Below the pieces are notes generated by a model. The model was not told the origin of the DNA. It did no database searches and saw nothing but the letters and a program-made list of their open reading frames with translations. Positions 12,616 through 23,117 of a stretch of 64,000 bases of DNA are shown here, piece after piece. The stretch comes from Diatrype stigma (taxonomy: Eukaryota > Ascomycota > Sordariomycetes > Xylariales > Diatrypaceae), in assembly GCA_022225965.2 (NCBI GenBank), contig JAKJXP020000079.1:167958-231957 (forward strand). The letters run 5' to 3'. Made by a program: the position numbers and the translations under genes. Within the stretch, counting starts at the first letter, position 1; each line of letters opens with the position of its first letter.

Positions 12616-13172
12616 ATGCTGAAGTGTCAGGCGAGAAAGGCCAAGGTACGTCAGAGTTTCATAACTGCCTCCTGCTGCTGAGACATACACTGATATATTG
12701 TGAACAGTGTGATGGAGTGCGACCGAACTGTTCGAGATGTCAAAGGGCCGGTCAGCCATGCCGTTACGATGTTATTCACGAAGGACTTACAAAGTCCCAA
12801 AGTCTCAAAGCCGAAGTCGCTCGGCTCAGCAAACACGTCGAAGATCTAGAACATACGCTCGGTATACTCAAGCACGGCTCATTAGATGATGCCACGGCAC
12901 TTCTAGCCTTTATAAGATTGGATGCGGAAGAATCTTCACAACATCAAAGCTTGTATAATGAATCTCTTCCAGTCCCTCACAACAGGCAAGGCCGGGACAT
13001 CGATGCCCAGCAATTAGATATCATAAGCCCACAAAACAAAATACATGATGGTCTCCTGGCTATCAATGCCTCAGACTTTTGGAATATCCCTTCGTTTATT
13101 CTATCCCCAGAGCAGACTACACTACCAAGTGTGAACAATTCCAGGTCGGCAACACCATCACCCCCTTATTAG
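12616..13172 (+). pseudogene. Zn(II)2Cys6 regulator, truncated and probably defective
   Basis: Exons 12616-12645 and 12708-13172 join in phase across a 62-nt intron (GTACGT...CAG). The product begins MLKCQARKAK and continues CDGVRPNCSRCQRAGQPC, which supplies cysteines 2 to 6 of the binuclear cluster with correct spacing. The first cysteine of the usual CxxC pair is missing: a TGC codon lies upstream, but five nt instead of six separate it from the second cysteine, as if one base had been lost. A short coiled-coil (SLKAEVARLSKHVEDLEHTL) follows, as expected after this domain. The frame then stops after about 165 residues, whereas family members usually reach 500-900 with a fungal_trans domain. 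I read it as a decayed transcription factor; a short divergent regulator is possible. Confidence 0.65.
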
Positions 13173-15178
13173 GCCGACATAACAATAAATATATTGCCAA
13201 GCTGGGAATTTCGTGATGAACATATGACGTTCTAGGAGATCGATTGAAGTATGGGGCTTATAGCAGAAAGTGATAATTGTCTGGCTAGATACGAGCTTTC
13301 CAAGCTAGAGCTGGAAGAGCGGTTCTCTACAGAATGAAGCACCTGCAGTGTAGACCGCCCAGGTGGAGCGTTCCCTAGGTGGCTCCTATCTCCGAATAGA
13401 GCCCCTGATCTGCAACATAACATCATGTTTACGAGTATGAGAGAGGCTTGGCTCTAATCCTTCAGGACCTTTCCCTCATCGTATGACCGGCTGTTTCTAC
13501 GTATTGCGGTCGGTTAAAAATATCCTTATCGTTTCTTGTAATGCGTTATATTTAGTTATATTACTGTACTCAATATATTGCTTAATGCAAAGGGAAGGAT
13601 TGTTTGATAAATACGATAGAATCATTTTTTGCTATAGAAACCTGCAGTAACCTAATGATATCTACTTTTCGGCAGCATATCGGTCGGCCCCTATCCCTGT
13701 TGGCCCCCCTATCTTTTAATACAACCTTAAATATAGCTTTACACCCGAGCGATTGTTCAGCCTTCCAAGTGCCTGCCGCTAAGAGAAAGCTCGTGCTCAT
13801 GTATGAGCCGCAGAGAATATTGGAAGGTGTATTTGTCGAGCATTTGCCTACCTTTGATGTCCCCCTTCACCCGCCGTGACAGATGTTCAAACCATCTGGA
13901 AGCAGTGGTGTAATAGCCCGGAATGTCACCAGTGCCGCTGTCGAACGGCAAAAGATCGGTTATTGACACAAGAGTCCAATCTAAGTTAAGTATTTGACAA
14001 CCGCCGAAATAATTTGCTCACCTCGAATGAAAATCGCACTCCACGATAGCGTGGGGAAAGGACGAGGACGTGGGGTTGACACGGATGGACGAGTTAAATA
14101 TTGTATTCATGCAATATACGCCGCGTAGCTCTCAAAAGCCCATGAGGCTGAGTCTAATTATACATAGAAGAAAAAAGTCAAGGGTTGTTGGCAGGCTGGT
14201 TGGCAAAATACATGACAAGCAAGGCCGCCTTTCGTGACATCGTTACTTAAAGATCAGAAACGTTACCCGTTACCAGTAATTAGTATCCAAGCAAATCGAT
14301 CCCTTTGTCTATGCAATGCAATGCCGAACGAGTGATTATATGTATATGCAATCCATGAAGATGTAGTTATGCACCTCGCGAAGGCCTTGGCCCAGAGCTT
14401 CATGGAAAGGAAAACAGATTTCGCGCCAAGCCAAGGCGTGAAAACGAAACAACGAAACCCCGCCCGCTAGCTTGTAGATAAGGTCGCGTCGGCGCGGCCC
14501 GTCGTCGATAGATGAATGCCCGGCAATAGGGTGGCGCACCCTGCATGGGTCTTCCCAGGTCGCGACGGAAGTGCCATAGAGCCGGTATAAATGCGTGCAG
14601 TCTTACGGCCCTCGGCGTATATCGCTGCACTTTACGATGGGTAAAGATGAGGTCGAAATATGGTGGAGGATTATAGGGTTTAGTTATGCCCAGGCGCATC
14701 CAGTTACTTTCTTAGCAGAAAGCGTACACATTTCGCGTCAGATCCATGCATAAGTTGGATGGCCCCCCCAGGACACGGTTGTCATTTTAATCTTGCATGG
14801 TCAGATGCTTGATCACCAAGAGTAGATGAAATCCAAGCATCAAGGCTGGCGAGATGAATGTTTAAGCGTGACATGTATCGAGATCACTTTACCGCGAGCA
14901 CCACATGAGAGCCCAATATCTTGGCAAAAATGGCAGCGGTAGGTGTTGATTTCGAAAGCATTGTCCGAGGGAGGGCTAGCAACTGGTGAGGCTCCGCCAA
15001 AGGTCTTAGCCTCGCTGGCTTGGAGGGCGCTGCCGTTCTCAGATACCGCGCTACGGTGGAGTATACGGTGCTAGGCACATGTCGTACATGTCTCTTACTG
15101 TCCGGAAGATCACAGTGAGCAGGGTGAGGGATGGGAAGGGAGAGATTTCATCAATCATAAAACGAAGATAGAAAAGTT
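13173..15178. other. Spacer with possible gene relics
   Basis: Directly after the zinc-cluster frame there may be remnants of its missing C-terminus, but none is recognisable. A 91-residue frame at 13604-13879 (+) starts with TTG and has no family match. At 14893-14961 (-) there is a short peptide ending IFAKILGSHVVLA that recalls the N-terminus of mitochondrial ATP synthase subunit k; see findings. Confidence 0.4.
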
Positions 15179-16572
15179 TCATTTTGTGTTCCCAAAGCTA
15201 TGCCTTGGGTGAAGTTGCTTTTGCTTGGAGGAGAAGGTCATCTCCCGGAATCCAGCCATCTCGATTCGTCTCCGCTCGGGCGTCATTGGTATACCGGAAG
15301 GCGGCGAAGAGCTGACAGTGGAGTAGGTCCGCGTGTGGCTGACACTGGACTGCGAGCGGGTGCTGGGTGATGGGCTGATCATATCGAAGTCGTAAGATCC
15401 GTACATATCGGCGTAAGGTCCTGATGGCTCAATCTCTTGAGTATCCATAGGTGATAACGTCAGAGCAGCAGCCTGGGCACGCTCAGCAAGGGTTTCATCG
15501 AGTGTAGTTTTATATCTAGACTTTGGTTAACGCCATGGGAGAGTGAAGTAGGAAGTCATCTCAGTGCGCTTGAAGTCCAGGGGGGGCCTTTCAGAATCAA
15601 TCCATCCACCGACCCATCTACGTAAGGGCTATCGGGTATGTGATGATGCCATAAATAAGGGACTTACTGCTCGATTTTGGCCTCGGCCTTCTTGAAGCGG
15701 GTGTCCCAAGCACGCGATAGTCCCTTGAACTTCTCGGCGTCAGGCAGCATCTTGACCTGTCTCTGTAGCTTCTCAATGGCTAGGCTACCGCGACTTAGGT
15801 CATGTGACAACAGCGTAGCCTGGCCATCGATGGAGCCAACACTATCCTCGACAGCTTCGACACGCTGGCTGATTGCTTTGGTCCTGCTATCGATGACGCG
15901 GACGCTGTCGTCGATGGATTCGATTCTCTGGCTTGCCGACCTCGTCTTGCTGTCGATCGTCTGCAGGCCACTCTCCAGCGTTTCGAGTCGCTGGCTGAGC
16001 CCCCTTTGCACGATATGGCTAGCTTCCATGTCGAGTTGCTTGCCGTCAATCGTCCGAATGCCTTCCTCCAGCGCCTCCATGCGCTGGGCCATTGATCTAT
16101 GCATGGACTCGATAGCATCCTGATCCAGCTTCATGCGGGCTTCGAGGGCTTCGACCCTCTTGGTGACAGCGGCAGCCTTTTGGACCTGTTGTTCGATGGC
16201 CTCAAGGCGCTGGGACAGGATCCTCTCGAAATGCGACCGCGATTCCTGCGCCTTCGCATCTCCATTCTGAAGCATGAGAGGCGGCAGCGCGTTGGACGCT
16301 GTCTTCTTGCCGCGACGGAGATAACCCCAGATCAATAGAATCCAGACAGCGCCCAGGATGATCGCCGTACCAACGAGCCGATCGTTCCACGCGCTCCAGA
16401 GACCCGGAGCCGTTACGGGGCGGAAGTCGTCCACCACGGCGTCAAGCGTGATCTGGCTAGGCGGGCCATACCGCCGCTCCGGATGTTGTGGCCCATGCTG
16501 ATATTCAGCAGACCGAAGCGGGTCATTAGAGAAGGCTGATATGATGCTATTCCAATTAAATAATACCGACAT
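15179..16572 (-). CDS. Single-pass membrane protein with repeated coiled coils, 413 aa
   Basis: Exon 1 is 15668-16572 and exon 2 is 15179-15515, joined across a 152-nt intron (GTAAGTC donor, TCTAG acceptor). I start at the ATG at 16572 (MSVLFNWNSI) because the longer frame has only a GTG further upstream. Residues 1-60 are Pro/His-rich. One membrane helix lies at about 66-85 (GTAIILGAVWILLIWGYL), followed by RRGKK, suggesting the short N-terminus faces away from the cytosol. Residues about 105-310 form a long coiled coil built from repeating units around SQRLETLE and TIDSK. The tail is Ser/Thr-rich with possible phosphorylation sites (SPSPSTRSQSS, MTPERRR). Orthologues of this architecture occur as uncharacterised fungal proteins; a tethering or organelle-shape role would be only a guess. 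Confidence 0.78.
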
Positions 16573-18020
16573 GTCGCGTAAAGAGACGGTGACAGAAAGC
16601 AAAGAACGCGCTTTGAACAAAGATGCACGATAGACGATACGCGGATACGCCCAATGGAACGGACCGAACAGAGGCACAAAATAATGACGGAGATTTTCAG
16701 AGACAAAGCTCTTTCACTTTTGTTCGCGACGCCGGTGAATATGCAAAAAAGAGGTCGAGGTCGGTATGGATGCCCGAGACCACCTGCACACGTGGACCAC
16801 GTCACGTCCGAGATCGAAATTCAGGCATTGGATTTCCCCTGGGGTGACAGCAGGAGGATGGAAAAAAAGAAGAAAAAACCCAGAAAAGGCCGATACGTGG
16901 AGGCAGGCAGGCGCTGGTTGGCGCGCTGGCAGCACTAGATAGCGCTAGACGGCTTGGCGGCGCACGAGGAGCGGATTCGGTAAGTGCTAACTGGATACCA
17001 GCTCGATGCTAACTGGGTAGCGCCCGGATAGCGGGCGGGTAGTGCTGGTAGTGACAGGTCGCTCTATCCCAGTGGCCCATCCCAGTCCCTGCCCGCCCTG
17101 GCAGCCCTGCCCGCCCCATCGCCGCCCCATACGTGTCAAGGAGCTGGCGAACCAGTTGTCGAGCGGCTCTGGCGGTCTAACGGGGTCCAATGGAGCCCGT
17201 CTGATGGGTCTAACGCCCGAGTTGTGGGACTGGATCACGTGCAGCAGCTTTCCCCCTAAGATCCTCCTTGATCCTTAAGATGATTTATCCACGTAGCCAA
17301 GTGGGTTCGCCAGATCGGGGCTTAGAGCGTCCGAGAGTGTCCCAAATGGTACGAGCTACGGCGAACTACTCGAGATCACATTCTCTTTTCGGTCGATAGC
17401 GATTGCCGATACGCTGCCCTGTATTGGCGTTGTACGTATAATATTGTACATATTGCACATATTATACATACTATACCTACTATGCATACATAATTCCAAT
17501 TCCCCTGAGGGGCGGTGAGCCAGAGCTGCCCAGTTCTCGCTGCCAGCGCCATAGCATTGGTAGCATTGGAAGGTAATATACAAGTAACTCTAGCCTCTCT
17601 CCCTACTCTAGCCTTGAACAAGTTTTATTACTTCTTCTCACAAAACAGATCGGAGCTCATCTTGGAAATTGAACGCTCGCCATACATACTCCGTTCTCCA
17701 TACTCCATACTCCATACTCCTGTTTCGTGCAGCGTAATCTCATGCGTCTGCAAATGAGATGGATCTCGGAATATGCGCAATGGTTGATATCATTATTACC
17801 CACGAAGTACGAAGTACTAGACTAAATATCTGCCCACAAGTCCCCTCCTCCTGAGTCCTGACCTGAGTACGCGCCTGTCACGCGTCTGCCGCCTCACTAT
17901 GTACCTGCTATGTAGGTACCTAGTCGTCTTGATGCCTCTTTGCTTTCTTTTCGGAAATGAAACATCAACCTATTGCGGAGTAACAACTGCATAGGAAGAA
18001 AGAAAGAAAAAAGTAAACCA
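16573..18020. other. Intergenic spacer
   Basis: Presumed promoter of the coiled-coil gene followed by spacer. It contains an A-rich purine tract at about 16860-16885 and an AT-rich TACATATTGCACATATTATAC stretch near 17445-17465. No gene recognised. Confidence 0.5.
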
Positions 18021-19928
18021 TCACATGTAGCTCGGCCCGTAGCCGGTCCCCTGCCCTCGCAGCACGTCGCTCTCCGGCACGCGGTGGTAGTCGTAGCCGC
18101 TCTGGTAGGCGCCCTCCAGCACCGGCAGCGGGGTGTTCTTCATGACGGCCTGGATGCGCCTCGCGCTCTCCAGGAAGCGGTCCTGCACGGCCGCGTAGCC
18201 TCCTCCTTCTCCTCCTTCTCCCACCAGCAGCCGGCGGTCGCGCTTCCGGAACACGCCGTTGACGACCACGTGCTCGATGTCGGCGACGCTCGCGTGCAGG
18301 ATGACGGCGGCGACGGGGTCGGTCCAGCCCAGCAGCGCCGGCGACCGCCCGTCCCAGACCACCACGTCGGCCCGCGCCCCCGGCGTGAGTACCCCTAGGT
18401 CCGGCCGCCGTAGCGCCAGACCCCCGCTGCGCGTCGCCAGCCGGAACGCCTGCCCCACCGACATCGGGTTGTTCGCCGGCACCGCCCACGCCTCGTTCAC
18501 CGTCGAGTAGAACCGCGACCGCACCGTCTGCAGCCAGAGCCGGGTCTGTCGTGTCGCGTCGCGTCGCGTCGCGCGGGGGTGTCAGTGGCAGGACAGCAAT
18601 GGTGCAACAACAGTCTCGGGGTGAAGGGAACGAAAAGGCCGTGGCCGTGGAAGAAGATAGGGAGAGGAGAAGAGGGGAGCGGCGAGGAGAGGGAGAGGGG
18701 AGAGGGAGGAGCAAGGGCATGCATCTGATGAACTTAGATAAGATGCCTTTGCTCTGCTCTGCTCTGCTTTGCGTTGCATTGCTCACCTGCGTCAGGATGT
18801 CGGTCGAGTACGTGAAGTGCGTGTCAACGCCGATCGAGGCCTGGTCCTGGATCAGGTGGCCCGTCGGCTGGCCGTGGCCGTAGTGCATCTCGCTCTCCGG
18901 CGTGATGGAGATGTACTGGTTCGTGGTGCGGAGCAGCTGCGCGCCCTTCGCCGTGAGGAAGGACGCGTGCGAAATGACGACCGGCGTGTCGCTATCTAGA
19001 ATCCCGGCCCTCTGGAACGCCTCGGGATCGTTCCCGTCTTTCGTCCCGACAGGTCAGCATACTGGGCACAATAATGGGCGGGGTGAGGCGCGTTGCGTTG
19101 GGGATACTCACAACACCACGGTCCGCCTAGGCCGTGTGCAGTCACGACCGAGACGTTGTTGTCCCTAGTCAATTTTCACGGGTTTTTTTTAGCAGTTTGT
19201 GCCTTGGTAACTAAGAGGTCGGCTGTGTCTTACCGGATCAAGCTGGTTACCGCCTTGATTTCCTCCGCCGGGCCCGACGACCATCCGTCATACGCGATCG
19301 CCACTGTCGTCGTGTCGCTCGTGGTATTCGCGAACAGATCGCGCCAGTTCTTGACCTGCTCCGCGAACGTGAAGTTCGTCGTGGTGTTGTGGAGCGTGTA
19401 GGCCCAGAAGACCCGAGCACCGCTGTCGATCGACGCCTGCAGGCCGGCTTGGGCTGTGGCCGGGGACCAGATATGATGCGCGTGATCCAGGGTCGTGGTC
19501 ACGCCCGCGTTCAGGGCCTCGTACAAGCCGGCCAGCTGGCTGATGTAGACGTCGTCCGCGGTGAACACGGGCGCCGCGGCATACTCGCCGTACCGGCTGA
19601 AGTACTCCGTGAGGGTCGTGTTCGACCCGAGCGTCTTGAAGACGGTCTGCCAGCCGTGTCTGTGGGTGTCGATGAAGCCCGGCGTGATGATCTTGTCCGT
19701 GCAGTCGACGTACTCCGTATCGGCTGGGATGTCCCAAGGAGCGCTGTCAGAGATCGAGGTGATGTTGTCACCTTCGATCAAGAGCGAGCCATTGCGGATG
19801 ACTTGTGGCAGCTCCGTTTCCGTATCCCATGCAATGATGGTCCCACCGCTCAGCAAGATAGCACCGGCTACTAACCTTGCCCATTGCAAGATGGCAAATC
19901 CTGCCCAGAAGCCGAGCACGGTATACAT
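18021..19928 (-). CDS. Amidohydrolase-superfamily metal-dependent hydrolase, probably secreted, 507 aa
   Basis: Four exons on the minus strand: 19234-19928, 19112-19164, 18787-19037 and 18021-18545. All three introns have GTAAGA/GTGAGT/GTGAGC donors, and the frame is kept throughout. The N-terminus MYTVLGFWAGFAILQWARLV is a likely signal peptide or anchor. The composite beta-sandwich segment leads into the metal motif FIDTHRHGWQ (His 89 and 91). Further candidates for metal or catalytic residues are LDHAHH, VVISHAS and GVDTHF. The C-terminal part returns to the sandwich with VLTPGARADVVVWDGRSP, the standard signature after the barrel in the ATZ/TRZ and imidazolonepropionase-like groups. Several N-glycosylation sequons (NTT, NFT) agree with secretion. 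The substrate cannot be told from sequence; cyclic amides, amines or ureides are typical. Intron 3 (241 nt) is long and repeat-rich. Confidence 0.87.
18553..18572. repeat. (GTCGC)4 microsatellite in intron 3 of the amidohydrolase gene
   Basis: Four tandem GTCGC units lie just upstream, on the sense strand, of the acceptor of the third intron. A second short tandem, GCTCT repeated with decay, lies at about 18751-18770 at the other end of the same intron. Both explain the unusual intron length. Confidence 0.9.
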
Positions 19929-21541
19929 GATGTTGGCGAAGAAACGTGGACAGACTTCAGAAGGGTTAAGTATACCGCATTAACCGGATTAAAAGTGATG
20001 CCAGTGTGATTTGGCGGACCTCTTATATCCTTTCACTGGCGACCAGAGATCACATGACTGCCCCTTTCTCGATCAATCTACACTTGGTGAGCCCGGATTT
20101 AGGGGGACACCCAGATAGCTAATACTAGTATGACAGCATTGTTTTCTGATTTACGTATGATTATAAATGTATGATAAGCAGAACGGGAAGAAAAACCTAT
20201 AGCTCGATGTAACATAACTGGCAACGCTGGATAATATTGAACGAAGTCTCGTAAGACCACGTCCTTGGCCTCTCGGCATAATTCACTGCTATATTCTAGT
20301 CCCGAGATGCTATGGCACGATGGCGAAAAGCTGGAAAACCCCGCTATGAAGTCACCGGTATAGACCGATCCCATTGCCATGGACGCGTGTTAGCTCGAAG
20401 CTGGCATCTGGTGCATTGCCGTTGTCGTCGCGGTGTAGTAGTATACGGGAAAGCTGCGAGAACGACATGACGCTTCGAACGTTTTTCCGCCGGTCTGGGC
20501 AAATGAGACCGACCCCCCTTGTGCGCCGCCTGGGATCTAGGCTAATAGTATTATCTGAACGAATTATCGGCCCCGGCCGTGGGGAGAATGTATCGGTAAT
20601 CTGTGACGAGAGTCTGAGTCTTGCGACTGACAGAGCTATCATAAGCTGGCCCGAGTGGTTAATAATCACAGGGTCGAGAGGAGCTGTCGATTACGTTCGG
20701 TCGTATCGTTTGAATTCAGCCTGATAGTGCCCCGTGGATGGAGCCACTGGCTGGAGCTTAGCATTTGCTTAGGTTGAGCGGTGCGGCAAGTTTCCCTCGT
20801 CTGTTCTATTCTTAGACCCCTCTTATATTAATATGCGTGCAGCATATAGTCTAAATTGCGAGGCGACGTGCTCAGAGAAACCCCGATGCTTGCCCAACCC
20901 AGCTGGCGATTGCAACGTCATTGGTACCTAGATGGCTGCCGAGTTCAGATAGGGATAACTCGACGGTGGATCACCAGAGCTGGATATCGTCCGTTCAATC
21001 CTTCATGGCATGCAATGCAACTTCGCAAAGTGTATAGTCTTTGCCGTGCGTCATGTAGCAGTGGAAGGCACAGAAATCTGGCCCGGACTTAGCCCACCGG
21101 CTCCCAGAGTTCGCTGGCTGGAGGTTTCGGCCACCATAGCCGAAATGAGCTCTTGGCGATACTATAAGCTTCAAGCCTCGTCATTTGTACTACGAAGGAG
21201 GCTAATTGATATATTGGGCTGTTCATAGTATCACAGCTTAGACTTCCAACATTTCTTGGCGTGTGGATTTTCAACAAGGTAGAGGTCTAAACATTCATAC
21301 AGATTGTTGTTCCCGCACGTTTCCCCTAGTGACTAGGTATTGGGAGTTGATTAGGGTAATTTGTGTAACATCTGCTAGTTGTTCGGCCTATGGGGGTAGA
21401 GGTAAGAGAGAATAAAGGGGAAGAAAAGGGGGGCGGAAAAAATGAGGAAAAGCGGGGAGGGGTAGGGGGCTCAATCCAAGGATTAAGATACTTATGTAAG
21501 GACGTTACTTGAGTCCTAAACTCTTTAGATACCGTATCCAT

Positions 21542-21559
21542 ATCATCATCATCATCATC
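21542..21559. repeat. (ATC)6 microsatellite
   Basis: Six perfect ATC units in spacer, followed by ACCATAG. Confidence 0.95.
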
Positions 21560-22451
21560 ACCATAGCTTCGAACAGTCTTCAGCGCGATAATGTCTTGAG
21601 CGTGGGCAGCGACTGGACACCAGATATTCGGGAGACTTCATCTTTCACAAGGCTCGGCTGATGATAGTGAGTTAAGCTTGAATATCGCCTCCCACTCGGG
21701 ATAATCTGACTCATGGGACAATAATGTTGTACCCCTGAATCCTAACCCATGAGTGACTACCAAAAACCACGGACCTTGTCGCGCATATATAATCATTAAA
21801 GCTGACCCGAACTGTCGTAGTGCTAAGCCCAAACATGCTCACATTCCAGAACGGAAATGCAGTGACGCTCGCTTTAATCATGAGATTTCTGTCTGGACTG
21901 ATATTAGGGACCGAGTGGACCAAACAGTAAGAAGTTGAGAATGCGATCGGATGTACCCGGAGTAGTATACATCAAGGGGGCAAGCACTAGCAACCCGCTT
22001 TTCAAATGTCAGGGTTTCAGACCGTGGTAATTAACAGCGAAACTTACCCTTATATGATAACTCGAGCCTATGGAAGCTGTAGGGGGGTGGACAGTTCCTT
22101 ATATAGCCATAAAAGCCTCCACTAATGCATGGGTATATGGAAACCTATGGATCCCTACAACCCCCTGTGTACTTAATACCTTCCGACCACAATCTGATAT
22201 TTTCCCGGGCAGATATGTAGGGCACCAGGGGAAACCCAACGGCTATGAGGGCTATATTCGAAAGCCCCTATCTCATCTCAAGTTAACAACCCCATTCCGG
22301 CCAAGGAGCATCATGTAGGCATAAGTATACTAATTAACATTATCAACTAAGCGATTATGTTACGTGGCTAAACAATTGTATGGCTAATGATATATATATG
22401 GTCGTTGATTTCTTCCATCCGAACCTTCCCCCAACAATCGATGCTGATGCA

Positions 22452-22476
22452 ATGCTATGCTATGCTATGCTATGCT
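22452..22476. repeat. (ATGCT)5 microsatellite
   Basis: Five perfect ATGCT units in spacer between the amidohydrolase and the WD40 gene. Confidence 0.95.
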
Positions 22477-23117
22477 ATACCTGACACCCCCATCCAATCC
22501 CGGCCTACTTCTAACCCAACACCGGACGAAAGGGCTACGCACCTATCTATCATTTGGCCCCTGAAACTCCATCCCCTGTAAACAACGCATCTCATCTCTT
22601 TCCTTGAGAGGAAAGACAAAAACCCTCATAGTTGAGACAAAACAGCAGACAATCCAACATCAGAACGTTCAAGCGGTGCTTGAGCAGATCGTAGCTATCA
22701 TCGACACAGTCCGGAGGGAGCGGCCAAACGTCAGGAGACACTTCACTCCCCCAAAAAGCATTGGCAGGAGTCTTGACTACAATTGGCCGCTACCTTCGTA
22801 CACTTTCTCCTTTCGCCGTGTCCTGTCCCACTATTACAGTGGAGTGATTCTGGCCGTGTCGTCCGGACGTTAAGCTGGCATTGGGTTTGCGCAAGAACTA
22901 CGCTGGAAGCTTGTGGAACCACCGAAGTTTCACGGCTGCAGAGCCTTGGTTGATGAACCTCGCCGCCGTGGATGAACAAATCAGTCGGTCGGTTGACACC
23001 GATCTCCCCCCACATCACGTAGAAGGTACGAAGTGCAAGCTGCGGCCGTCCATTCAGAGGCCAATAAGCTTGTCCCGCACTAGGTAACTGTAGTTGACGG
23101 GTCGTGGAGCGGTTTCA

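Larger units (their letters stand above)
19929..23117. other. Intergenic region without recognisable genes
   Basis: About 3.2 kb. The first 100 nt should hold the amidohydrolase promoter. Short overlapping frames on both strands at 20099-20724 have no family match and start at poor contexts. The stretch 21300-22400 is AT-rich with no gene. Two microsatellites are listed separately. Confidence 0.5.

Noticed and set aside
20099..20724. Overlapping frames on both strands in the amidohydrolase-WD40 gap
   Set aside because: No family resemblance, and I could not join them through splice sites to anything larger.
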